From assembly GCA_963836145.1 (NCBI GenBank), contig CAWIIJ010000013.1:46614-110613 (forward strand): a stretch of 64,000 nt of DNA. Reading direction: 5' to 3'. Source of the DNA: Palsa-360 sp963836145 (GTDB taxonomy: Bacteria > Acidobacteriota > Terriglobia > Acidiferrales > UBA7541). The notes under the pieces are model-generated. The model searched no databases and was not told where the DNA came from. It worked only from the letters and a program-made list of their open reading frames with translations. This document shows, one piece after another, positions 8,695-16,951 of this stretch. Every line of letters starts with the position of its first letter. The first letter of the stretch is position 1. A program made the translations under genes and the position numbers.

Positions 8695-10515
8695 TCAGGC
8701 AAGCTTTGCCGGATTGCTGCGAGTGGGCGAAACCATTCCGCGCGGAGAAAACAGAAACGCAGAGGGCGCCGCGGGAAGCTCAATCCGGAAGGTTGCGCCG
8801 CCTTCCAGCCGGTTGTAGCAGGAGATTTGCCCGCCCTGATCCCTGATCAGCCCATAACAAATACTCAGGCCAAGCCCTGTGCCCTTCCCGACGGGCTTGG
8901 TCGTATAAAACGGGTCGAAAACGAGGTGGGGATCGCGCATGCCCGGCCCGGTGTCGGAAAACAGAATAACGACATTTCCGTTCTCAAACAGGGTTCTCAC
9001 GGTGAGTGTGCCGCCTCCCGCTTCCTGCATGGCATAGACCGCGTTGTTGATAATGTTGGAGAACACCTGAAGCAGTTGATTCATGTCGGCTCGCACTTCC
9101 GGAATGCCCGTTCCGGTTTGTACCTCAATGCGAATGTTCTGGCCGCGAAGATCGAAGCGGCGAAATTGCGCGGAAGTGTTGACGATGGTGTTGATATCCA
9201 GAGGTGTGCGCTGCTCGCTGGGTACCTGTCGGGCGAAGCTGAGCAGATTATTGACCAGCGTTTTGGTGCGCCGGGCTTGTTCCCGAATTTTCTCCGCGAC
9301 GGTTCTGGCTTTTTCGCCGATCAATGTATCGTCCGCAAGCAACTCGGAATATCCGAGGATGGCCGTAAGCGGATTATTGATTTCGTGGGCTGCGCCGGCC
9401 ACCAACTGCCCGATGGACGCCAGCTTCTCGGATTGCACGAATTGCGTTTGAAGACGCTTGAGATTGTCAATCGACTCGTGCGAGGCGCGCAGTAACCGGA
9501 GACGCTCGCGATCCACCAGTTCGTGACGCAAGAACGCCAGAAAACCAAGAGGCAGCACTGCGCCGAGCGTGACCAGGTTACGAAACTCGCGCACCGCCAA
9601 AGGCACATGGCTAAGTTTGATCGACCAAAATCCTATGAATGGAAGCGAAAACAATGCCGCGCGCGCCATCCGCGATGTCCAAAGCCCCTGGCCCGTGGAG
9701 CCGTCATCTGAATGGGCTTCGCCTTCTGTCGGTGCGGCCGATTTCTGTTCCTCTGCGCGTGTCTGGTAAGCGATGATGCCGGCCGTGCCCAGCCAGAGAA
9801 ATGAAATTATCAGCGGCACATCGTCCAAGGCTCCTCTTACGTACGTGCCCTTCGTAATCGTCATCAGATGGATCACGTACCGGACCGTGTAGACGCTTGC
9901 GGCGCAAGCCAGATGGGCATAAATGCGCCGCCAGTATCCCGTGGTCTGCAGAAAGAGCATCACCGCGCCGGCGATGAACACAATGTTCTCGAACGCAGTG
10001 ACGAACCCGTGGACCTGGGAGTAGCTTCTATGATCGATCGCCACGTATTGCCAGGGGATTACCGCGAACACATAGAGATACAACCACCACGACACGATCA
10101 CGCCGAAATCCACATAGCCAAACGGCATTCGCCGGCTGTCCGATGGCCGGTGCGGTTGAACAGTGAGGGCCGCGATCATCGGAACGGTATGCAGGAAAAA
10201 GAGCACGTCGCCGGTGAAGATGCTGGAGACTGGCCGATGTTCGTAGAGCGCGACGTAAGTCCAGAAAGTTTGTCCCGCCATCCAGAGAGAACAACCGAAA
10301 GCGAGCAGCATCCAGAAGGCCCGTTTTTGCCAGTCGGGGCTCACCGCGTTGATCAACAGCGCTCCGTTGACGAGGACCGGAAGGAGACACAGGAAAATGT
10401 TGGCCGCAATTCTGGATTCAGAGCCCGGAAGGAACTCGCATATCGCAATGTAGCCTCCCAGCAGAATGAGCCAGCTGGCTGCAACGTAGCGATTTATCCG
10501 GAAGAGGGGTTTCAT
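8695..10515 (-). CDS. Membrane-bound sensor histidine kinase
   Basis: The protein has 606 residues. The first roughly 330 contain about eight to ten hydrophobic segments forming a membrane sensor of unrecognised type. A dimerisation/phosphoacceptor domain follows, with GAAHEINNPLTAILGYSE, in which His377 is the expected phosphorylation site. The ATPase domain shows the N box FSNIINNAVYAM and the G boxes FSDTGPGM and GKGTGLGLSICYGLI. There is no receiver domain and no response regulator gene next to it, so it is an orphan. The signal is unknown. Confidence 0.9.
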   Translation of the reverse strand: MKPLFRINRYVAASWLILLGGYIAICEFLPGSESRIAANIFLCLLPVLVNGALLINAVSPDWQKRAFWMLLAFGCSLWMAGQTFWTYVALYEHRPVSSIFTGDVLFFLHTVPMIAALTVQPHRPSDSRRMPFGYVDFGVIVSWWLYLYVFAVIPWQYVAIDHRSYSQVHGFVTAFENIVFIAGAVMLFLQTTGYWRRIYAHLACAASVYTVRYVIHLMTITKGTYVRGALDDVPLIISFLWLGTAGIIAYQTRAEEQKSAAPTEGEAHSDDGSTGQGLWTSRMARAALFSLPFIGFWSIKLSHVPLAVREFRNLVTLGAVLPLGFLAFLRHELVDRERLRLLRASHESIDNLKRLQTQFVQSEKLASIGQLVAGAAHEINNPLTAILGYSELLADDTLIGEKARTVAEKIREQARRTKTLVNNLLSFARQVPSEQRTPLDINTIVNTSAQFRRFDLRGQNIRIEVQTGTGIPEVRADMNQLLQVFSNIINNAVYAMQEAGGGTLTVRTLFENGNVVILFSDTGPGMRDPHLVFDPFYTTKPVGKGTGLGLSICYGLIRDQGGQISCYNRLEGGATFRIELPAAPSAFLFSPRGMVSPTRSNPAKLA

Positions 10516-10726
10516 AGTCCGACTGATTGTTCATTCTAACTGAGGCCTGAGGGAGGTACCGGCCGACGAGGTACAGGAATGACTAAAGAATAACGTCCGC
10601 GAGGCGTGCAACAGTCGCGGCGCTCCGTCAAAGCATGGCTCTCTGCCCTGCGGGAAATCCGCACGGGAAGCAGCCGCCGGGGGGTTAGGCCGCGGCCCAT
10701 TGAGCGGCAGACAGCTAAGATAGAAA

Positions 10727-11998
10727 TTACGGCTGCTTTCGGTCGGGTTTGCTGCCTTTGCCGCTCACTGCGGACGGATAAGTTTTCGCGATCCAGCGGG
10801 AAAGCACCGCGGCAATCCGATCGCTGTTCTTTTCCAGCATCATCATATGTCCATTGCCATGAATGCCGATGTCCGCAAGCTTGATGAAGGTTACGGGAAC
10901 TCCGGCCTGTTGCAAGTACTTCACAGTGCAGTGGTCATACGCCGTGTGGAACGACGCCTCCGAGGTCACCACAAGGACGGGCACCTTTTGAAGATTAGGC
11001 AGCTGGCGCGCCGGAGACTTTTGCAGCCAGCACCGGCTCAGGTCGGGCCCGTCCTGTTGGCCCTGACGGACAATTTCAAGCTCCGATGGGTCTGCGACTG
11101 GCGGCGCATAGGTGAGTGGAGTAGCGGTGGGTCCCCAGGGACGCTGCCGATCCGCGGCGTCCTTGAACCATTCGGGCGCCGATGTATTCACCACATTGAA
11201 AAACGGCGGCCCGTTGGGTTCGATCGCAATTACTGCCTTCACGCGATCAGGGCGAGCATCGGCCACTGGCCAACCGATCGCTCCGGACTGCGAATGAGTG
11301 AGCAGGATCGCCGGGCCGATTTTATCGAGCAGCGCCACGATTGCGTCGCTAGTCAATTCCATCTGAAGGGGGAAATTGACCATCCCGGGAACCTGTTCGG
11401 CGTAAAACTGGTCGAAGATCGGGTCGCCGGGCGTTCCTTTTCCGGGCCATTGCGTGTGCAGATGCGCCTGGGGCCAGAGATTGTAATTCTCACTAGCGGT
11501 GAAACGCTGCTGCACGAAATCGAGATTCGATGTCGTCTGCGGACCGTACAGCCCGCTCAGATAAGCGCTGCGGCCACGGCCGGCCTGATCCACAACGTAG
11601 ACTGCATAGCCTTCGCGTAGGAAAAATTGCGCCCAGCCCTCGCGGCCGTCAGGCGTCCCGGTAAAATTGCTTCCGGTCTGGCCTCCACCGTGAATAAAGA
11701 CGATCGGATACGGGTGCCTCTGATGGGCAGGAATCTGAAATTCCGCATAGATCTGTCCGCTCATTAGCTTGGCATCTTTAGCCGTGGAATATTTGCCGCC
11801 CGCGAAAAGGTAGCCTTCTCGAGCAATTTCCAATGGCGCGACTTTTGCGGCGCCGTGTTCCACCGGCCGCGCTGCGGTCGAGGAACCGCCCGCGGACGCC
11901 TGGGACTGCGGGGTCGCCCAACCCTGCGCTGCGAGCCCCACCATCGCAAACAAAACAACTGCGGCGGCGCGCTTCAATCGGTCCATTGGAGTTCTCAT
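10727..11998 (-). CDS. Secreted alpha/beta hydrolase, esterase-713-like
   Basis: The protein has 423 residues from ATG 11998, which has GAGGGG nine bases upstream. An ATG at 12028 would place that site inside the gene. The signal peptide ends near GWATPQ. The mature part has FIHGGGQTGSNFTGTPDGRE (oxyanion region), the strand YVVDQAGRGRS, and LTHSQSGAIGW with the probable nucleophilic Ser. The late GIHGNGHMMMLEKN has the likely catalytic His. The GGG loop and PDGREGW pattern resemble bacterial esterase 713, which is inference from memory. Substrate unknown. Confidence 0.75.
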   Translation of the reverse strand: MRTPMDRLKRAAAVVLFAMVGLAAQGWATPQSQASAGGSSTAARPVEHGAAKVAPLEIAREGYLFAGGKYSTAKDAKLMSGQIYAEFQIPAHQRHPYPIVFIHGGGQTGSNFTGTPDGREGWAQFFLREGYAVYVVDQAGRGRSAYLSGLYGPQTTSNLDFVQQRFTASENYNLWPQAHLHTQWPGKGTPGDPIFDQFYAEQVPGMVNFPLQMELTSDAIVALLDKIGPAILLTHSQSGAIGWPVADARPDRVKAVIAIEPNGPPFFNVVNTSAPEWFKDAADRQRPWGPTATPLTYAPPVADPSELEIVRQGQQDGPDLSRCWLQKSPARQLPNLQKVPVLVVTSEASFHTAYDHCTVKYLQQAGVPVTFIKLADIGIHGNGHMMMLEKNSDRIAAVLSRWIAKTYPSAVSGKGSKPDRKQP

Positions 11999-12270
11999 CG
12001 CTTGGTCCCCCTCATAGCTTAAAGGCATGGCATTACTATGGATCCCAGAGCAGCGGCAAAGTCACGGAATCCGATTCGCGGTTTTTTCGACATCGAGAGA
12101 CTACACCGGCTTCGTCCATCTGGCACTCATTTTGGTGGCGGCGTACGACTGTTTCATGGTCGATCTGATTTTCCACTCAAGATTCAACTCAAGTTTCATG
12201 GATATCGAGGATGGAAAGCCACTTACGGCCGCCGTTCGCAAAGTACACACGAAAGGAATAAAATGGCGGC

Positions 12271-13770
12271 ATGGCGGAAACGAGCGCTCAGGAGAAGCTT
12301 CAGATCGAAGAGGCTCGCGCGGATTTCACCGCGCGTTTTCCAAGCTATCAGAAAACCGCCGTACTCGACGAACTGCGCGCCACGGAATACCGCCGCCTGG
12401 ACGACTGCGGTCAGGTTTACCTCGACTATACCGGCGGCTCCCTGTTTGCGGAATCGCAGCTTCGGAAACATTTTGAGTTATTGCGGTCCGGGGTGCTGGG
12501 CAATCCGCACTCCGCGAGCCCGGCTTCGGTGGCGATGACCGAGCACGTAGAGCGCACGCGCCATCACGTTCTCAGATACTTCAATGCCCGTCCCGAAGAT
12601 TATATCCTCGTGTTTACTCAAAACGCCTCCGCGGCGCTCAAACTCGTCGGCGAATCGTTTCCGTTTGCGCCCGGCGGGCGTTACCTGCTGAGCTTCGATA
12701 ATCACAACTCCGTGAATGGAGTGCGCGAATTCGCGCGCGCCAAAGGCGCCACGATTGCCTACGCGCCGCTGGTGATGCCGGATCTTAGGCTGGACACTGC
12801 GCAACTGGATCGTTTGCTGGACGACACCGCTCCAACCAAAGCCAATCTCTTCGCTTACCCGGCGCAGTCCAACTTTTCAGGGGTGAAGCATCCGCTTGAA
12901 TTGATCGCCAAAGCTCAAGGCAAGGGATGGAGCGTGCTGCTGGACGCAGCTGCCTTCGTGCCGACGAATCGCCTGGACCTCACCGCTGTGCAGCCGGACT
13001 TCGTCACGCTCTCGTTTTATAAAATGTTTGGCCATCCCACGGGCGTTGGCGCACTGCTCATTCGCCGGCCAGCACTGGCGCGTCTGAAGCGGCCGTGGTT
13101 CGCAGGCGGAACTGTCAACTTCGCGTCGGTCCAGGGACAGGCCCACGTGCTGTCGCCGAACGAAGCCGCATTCGAGGACGGCACTTTGAACTATCTCTCG
13201 ATTCCCGCCGTGTCAATCGGCTTGGTCCATCTGGAATCGATCGGCATCGAGACGATCGCCGAACGCGTGCGCTGCCTCACAAGTTGGTTGCTCGAAGAAC
13301 TGCTGGCCCTGCGCCACACCACTGGACGGGCCATGGTGCGCCTCTACGGACCGGCAACCACCCAATCGCGCGGTGGAACCGTGACGTTCAATCTCTACGA
13401 TCCAAATGGCCACTTGCTGGATTATCGCCGCGTCGACGAGATGGCCGGAGCGGAAGGAATTTCGCTGCGCACGGGTTGCTTCTGCAATCCCGGCGCCGGC
13501 GAGATTGCCGAAGGATTGACGGAAGAAGACATGCGCGCCGGTTTCACGATGGGCGCCGACATCAATCTATTAAGTTTCGTCCGCATGATGCAGGAGCGCG
13601 GACACAAAAGCGCCGGGGCAATTCGGACTTCGATCGGCTTGGCCACAAATTTTGCGGACGTTTGGCGCTTCCTGCGTTTCGTCGCCGGATTCCGCGATCA
13701 GACTCGCCTGACGATCGGAGACGTCAGCTTCGACATCGAGTCCTGCCGGATCATAAGGGACGGAAGCTAG
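12271..13770 (+). CDS. Molybdenum-cofactor-sulfurase-like class V aminotransferase (cysteine desulfurase fold)
   Basis: The protein has 499 residues. The PLP lysine sits in SFYKMFGHPTGVGALL, the hallmark of the MoCo sulfurase branch of cysteine desulfurases. The catalytic cysteine region is SLRTGCFCNPGAGE. The N-terminal YLDYTGGSL and GNPHSASP motifs also match that branch. There is no C-terminal MOSC domain, so it resembles the free-standing N-terminal half. It may deliver sulfur to a molybdenum hydroxylase cofactor or act on another acceptor, but no molybdenum enzyme lies nearby. A GAAAGGAA ribosome site stands about 12 bases before the start. Confidence 0.8.
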   Translation: MAETSAQEKLQIEEARADFTARFPSYQKTAVLDELRATEYRRLDDCGQVYLDYTGGSLFAESQLRKHFELLRSGVLGNPHSASPASVAMTEHVERTRHHVLRYFNARPEDYILVFTQNASAALKLVGESFPFAPGGRYLLSFDNHNSVNGVREFARAKGATIAYAPLVMPDLRLDTAQLDRLLDDTAPTKANLFAYPAQSNFSGVKHPLELIAKAQGKGWSVLLDAAAFVPTNRLDLTAVQPDFVTLSFYKMFGHPTGVGALLIRRPALARLKRPWFAGGTVNFASVQGQAHVLSPNEAAFEDGTLNYLSIPAVSIGLVHLESIGIETIAERVRCLTSWLLEELLALRHTTGRAMVRLYGPATTQSRGGTVTFNLYDPNGHLLDYRRVDEMAGAEGISLRTGCFCNPGAGEIAEGLTEEDMRAGFTMGADINLLSFVRMMQERGHKSAGAIRTSIGLATNFADVWRFLRFVAGFRDQTRLTIGDVSFDIESCRIIRDGS

Positions 13771-13870
13771 CTCGAACGCGATCAGAAGTAGGACATGCTT
13801 CAGCCAGGTTTATCCGCTCGCTCAGCGACATTCAAAAGCCGCAGGCTAAAAGGTGCCCTGCAAAAAAGTC

Positions 13871-13945
13871 TGGCGGAGGATGCGGTCCCGTGCGAACCCC
13901 TGTCCCGCCAAATTCCCTGCTAACAGGAAGTAATACAGGGACTCT
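13871..13945 (+). repeat. Copy 1 of a decayed mobile-DNA sequence module (second copy at 46794)
   Basis: This stretch begins TGGCGGAGGATGCGGTCC, contains TGCGAACCCC and CCAAATTCCCTGCTAACA, and ends in TACAGGGA. It aligns over about 75 bases with 46794-46868. It lies 36 bases left of the inverted repeat that begins the IS5-type island. The module looks like the non-coding debris often seen next to integrated elements. No gene is seen in 13771-13980. Confidence 0.55.
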
Positions 13946-13984
13946 TGCTCTTTCGACTCTTTGCCTTGAACAATTGCTTAGAAG

Positions 13985-14409
13985 CTATTGCACAACCCTT
14001 CGTAAGACGATCATGAAGCAGGCGATATGAGAGAACGCGCCATAGATCATGAGGGAGCGGTCGTAGCGGACGACCAAGCGTCGGAAGTTCCCTAGCCAGC
14101 CGATGGTGCGTTCGACGATCCACCGTTTTCGGTGCCGGCGCGGCGCTCGGCCATCCTGCGTCGCCGGACGAACGCGATTTCACTTGTGGGGACAGATCAG
14201 TTCGATGCCTCGCTGTCGCAAGCACTTCCGCAACGGACCGCTATCGTAGGCTCTGTCGGCGATCACGCGTGCGGGCTTCTGCCGTCGACGGCCCGCGTGA
14301 TGACTCCGTCCGACGCGGAGGGAGGCGAGCGTCGTTTCCGCGAGCCGGACTTCCTCCGGGGATGCAGAGTGAAGGTGGTCTCCCAGAGGAATACCCGCGC
14401 CGTCGACCG
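13985..14409 (-). pseudogene. IS5-family transposase, C-terminal half, with an internal stop
   Basis: The minus-strand reading gives VDGAGIPLG, HLHSASPEEV, then VIADRAYDSGPLR (second catalytic Asp region), RGIELICPHK, and an in-frame TGA at 14180-14182. It then continues in the same frame with KRWIVERTIGWLGNFRRLVV, which contains the catalytic Glu, to a TAG at 13985 inside the terminal repeat. The nonsense codon and the lost N-terminus make it inactive. The upstream boundary is where the group II intron 3' end joins. Confidence 0.85.
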
Positions 14410-14725
14410 GTCGCGGTAGGGACGCCAGTTGTCCGAGCGCCCCCGCAGAGATCCGTACATGCAGCATTCCTGCATACGGGTCCTACCTTGGATGAGTGGC
14501 GTCAAAGCGCACATCAGGGTACGGATGGAGAATCTGCGGGCTCGGAATCCAGCGAGCCGACGACGAGGCAAACCGCTCCCATGTCGTCCGGCCTTTTTGA
14601 CTCCGGCGCTGAAGCGCACGGTGCCAGTACCAGAGCACCTGGGTGCGAAAGCTATTCAGACGATCCGTGTTGCTGGGAACTGCGTGATAGTTGAAGTAGC
14701 CTTGTACGACAGACCTTAACCGAAT
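14410..14725 (-). mobile_element. Group II intron 3' remnant (maturase tail, domain V, domain VI)
   Basis: Minus-strand translation from 14725 gives RLRSVVQGYFNYHAVPSN and LWYWHRALQRRSQKGRTTW, the thumb/maturase end of bacterial group II intron reverse transcriptases. After a frameshift near 14560 it gives WIPSPQILHPYPDVRFD and a TAG at 14483. Immediately after, 14482-14450 folds as a 33-nt hairpin with an 8-bp lower stem containing one C-A mismatch, a two-base bulge and a 5-bp upper stem: the shape of domain V. A second hairpin (about 14447-14411) has an unpaired A near its 3' side, as in domain VI. The reverse transcriptase core and the 5' intron end are missing. Confidence 0.8.
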
Positions 14726-15429
14726 GCAGGCTAGATAAGTGTCTCTAAGCTCGCTTCGATAGGATTTTCACGTCCCTTTGGCCGTGACGGCGTCGTTTTG
14801 CGCTCGAACTCAGAAAAGCAAGCTACTGATTTCACGTGGTTTAGGCCAGTTCGTTTTGTAAAATTGCGTTTTAGTCCTTGGGTTCGCTTTCCTAATCTGC
14901 AAACGCAAGTCTGCATCAAAGAGCGCCGTCAACCCACGGATATTCATCATTGGCACGTCTACATGCTTTTAAATTAGCGGGTGCGCACGCGAGCACTTCA
15001 GCACAAGCAATCTATTCGGGCGATTGACCGGGATGGGATCGAAGCGACCGATTGCAATGATTTATTATATTAATATAATAATACTAGTAATCCACAGGCT
15101 TTTCGGTCCTTCAAGCTCGAGCAGGTTGAATGGCGTGGAATTAATTGGAGACCATCGGAAAAAATAATCTTCGCGCTAAAGAGCATTGACAATTATTTCG
15201 ACCCGCACATCGTAGTCGCTGGCGGCCACCCCTTGACTGTGCAACTTTCGCGATTACTTTCTCTATTCAATCCGTTCCCTGTCGCGCGAGCGTCGCCGCC
15301 ATCCAGGAGTAAGCTTGTGTCCAAATGGAAAACGCCGAAAGCCTCTCGGCCGTGGACCGGCGCCCGCCAACTCGCCGCCGGGTAGGGCGTCGCAGCCGGG
15401 GCGATTGGCCGAGATCCGGACGAGCCGAA
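14726..15429. other. Non-coding island stretch with an AT-rich tract
   Basis: No convincing gene was found. The base composition is unlike its neighbours: 15059-15095 is almost pure A/T with a run of TTATTATATTAATATAATAA. That could be a bent or easily melted site, but nothing identifies an origin. The part from about 15290 to 15429 is GC-rich and open in several frames without family resemblance. Confidence 0.4.
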
Positions 15430-15630
15430 CTATTCGGAGGGTTCTTTCTTTTGCCGAGAGAGAAGACGATGGAGATATGCATGCCCTTCTTCTTTGTACG
15501 ACGCGGCGGCACCTCGTAGCAAAATCTCACACAACTGGGCAAGACTCCTGCCTTCCTTCGTCGCGATTTGAAGCAATGCCTTCTTGAGCTCCGCAGAGAC
15601 TCTGATTCCAATCGTTTGATCTTTGGTCAT
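15430..15630 (-). CDS. Small ribbon-helix-helix (CopG/Arc-like) DNA-binding protein
   Basis: The protein has 66 residues. The N-terminal strand TIGIRVSAELKKALLQIA followed by the helix GRSLAQLCEILLRGAAASY fits the ribbon-helix-helix fold, a dimeric DNA binder in which the strand inserts into the major groove. The C-terminus is basic. It is transcribed away from the five-gene operon starting at 15738. A palindrome overlapping that operon's promoter lies 58 bases upstream of this start, so the protein is a good candidate for the local repressor. It could also be an orphan antitoxin, but no toxin gene is adjacent. Confidence 0.7.
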   Translation of the reverse strand: MTKDQTIGIRVSAELKKALLQIATKEGRSLAQLCEILLRGAAASYKEEGHAYLHRLLSRQKKEPSE

Positions 15631-15680
15631 GATCGATTACGCATTCTACGGCAGTCCGTCAATGTTCACAAATCCTTCGC

Positions 15681-15709
15681 TTGACAGATACTCGACAGTT
15701 GAGTATCAT
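15681..15709 (+). promoter_or_regulatory. Near-consensus promoter with overlapping operator palindrome
   Basis: TTGACA (15681-15686), a 17-base spacer and TATCAT (15704-15709) form an almost perfect sigma-70-type promoter 29 bases before the first operon ATG. The spacer and -10 contain ATACTCGACAGTTGAGTAT (15688-15706), a 19-base imperfect palindrome with 6-bp outer arms, placed where a bound repressor would block polymerase. TATCATTG is also repeated at 15704 and 15715. The divergent ribbon-helix-helix gene is the obvious candidate regulator. Confidence 0.7.
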
Positions 15710-15737
15710 TGTTTATCATTGATATACACGGAGTGGT

Positions 15738-16526
15738 ATGATGAGAAAGAGGATTACAGATACCCGTGAACTGGGAATTTTGGTCCGAAAGAACATTCGT
15801 CTGGCGAAGCGTTCAGGCGCTCAGCCATTGGGTTCAGTAGCTATAGACCGATTGCGTGATCTGACGAAGTCGTTTGGCTTTTCCCTGAGTCTGGGTGACC
15901 TCCAGTACATGGACGGTGGGTGGTATATCACCCACGCGGGGCTTATGCGTCTATCCCAGCGCAGGCGGTGTGCTGGCATCCGCGTCGAGCAAGTCCCTCA
16001 GCTTTGTGATCCCGTGACGGGGCGTTGGGTCTTCAAGGCGACGGTTTACCCGTCCCCACGATCAAAAGGGTTTGCGGGATTTGGGGATGCCGATCCGTCT
16101 AATGTCTCTTCCTTGGTCCGCGGCGCCGAGATGCGCGTGGCCGAAACCCGGGCCGTCAATCGTGCTCTTCGCAAAGCCTACGGCATCGGGCTCTGCTCGG
16201 TCGAGGAACTTGGCTGGGCGCCCAGATCGAATGCTCCGGCACCGTCCGATCCGCCCAAGTCTCCCACCAATGGAAATAACAGGGACCAGAACGGTCGGCC
16301 CCGCCTCCGCGACCGCTTCTGCCTCTTGATTCGCCAGCACCAACTCGATGCCGGCCTTGTGAAGTCCTACGGAGCCGACTTCTGCGGCACCGCCAGCCTG
16401 CGGGAGGCCACCCGAGATCAGGTCGAAGCTTTCATTAACCATCTTGCCGAGCGCGCCGCTAAAGATCGCGATGGGCTGGTCTGCCAGCTCAACAGCTATT
16501 CCAAGCAGGATGAGGTTCGCTCATGA
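15738..16526 (+). CDS. Putative phage-type recombination (single-strand annealing-like) protein
   Basis: The protein has 262 residues and is the first gene of a five-gene operon. The centre reads YITHAGLMRLS, RWVFKATVY, then RGAEMRVAETRAVNRALRKA. The ETRAxxRAL pattern after a short beta region is reminiscent of Rad52/Sak-type phage annealing proteins. This is a pattern-based guess, not a firm family match. A linker rich in Pro, Ser and Asn (about 168-190) leads to a helical C-terminal domain ending in a charged tail. Context supports the idea, since a RecB/Cas4-like nuclease lies two genes on, as in phage annealase-exonuclease pairs. ATG 15741 is an alternative start with better spacing from GGAG. 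Confidence 0.5.
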   Translation: MMRKRITDTRELGILVRKNIRLAKRSGAQPLGSVAIDRLRDLTKSFGFSLSLGDLQYMDGGWYITHAGLMRLSQRRRCAGIRVEQVPQLCDPVTGRWVFKATVYPSPRSKGFAGFGDADPSNVSSLVRGAEMRVAETRAVNRALRKAYGIGLCSVEELGWAPRSNAPAPSDPPKSPTNGNNRDQNGRPRLRDRFCLLIRQHQLDAGLVKSYGADFCGTASLREATRDQVEAFINHLAERAAKDRDGLVCQLNSYSKQDEVRS

Positions 16527-16951
16527 AGCGGCACATCCCAGGTTTGCATGGTCAATCTAACCACCCCGAAAACATCTTGGAGGGTGTTTTCCTGGTGCGT
16601 GTCGATCGCGTGTTCTACCGCTGGCATCCTGAGCGACCGTTCTACGTGCTGCGGCTCGTTATTCTCGAACCATGCGAGCATCAAGACCGTTCCCTCAACG
16701 GTCGCCTCTACTGCACTCCCAAAGCGCTCTGGAAACTTCGCTGGTTCCTACGGGACTTTGGCTATGACCCTGATCTCTTGGGGCGAGACGAAATTGATGA
16801 GAAGGCCCTCGTTGGCCTTCGAGGAATCGTGCGGATTTCCCACACCACGCTGAATGGCCGCTCATTCCTCAATCTTGGTGGGTTTGCTCCGGCCAGCGAA
16901 TGGGAAGAACTGTCAGTGGGGAGCAACCGGGAGGTGGCCCGTGACCTTTAG
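16523..16951 (+). CDS. Uncharacterised 142-residue operon partner, possibly single-strand-binding-like
   Basis: The start ATG overlaps the previous stop (ATGA), indicating translational coupling. The first half is strand-rich (LEGVFLVRVDRVFYRW, PFYVLRLVILEP), then comes a helix CTPKALWKLRWFLRDFGYD. The end returns to strands (LRGIVRISHTTLNGRSFLN). This layout resembles small phage proteins that accompany annealing proteins (DUF669-like or OB-fold), but no diagnostic motif was recognised. It overlaps the nuclease start by 11 bases. Confidence 0.6.
   Translation: MKRHIPGLHGQSNHPENILEGVFLVRVDRVFYRWHPERPFYVLRLVILEPCEHQDRSLNGRLYCTPKALWKLRWFLRDFGYDPDLLGRDEIDEKALVGLRGIVRISHTTLNGRSFLNLGGFAPASEWEELSVGSNREVARDL

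Noticed and set aside
13880..13912. Possible tRNA 3' end (TGCGAACCCCTGTCCCGCCA)
   Set aside because: No acceptor partner, D-arm or anticodon arm can be folded upstream, and the second copy of the module at 46794 lacks the CCA-like end.
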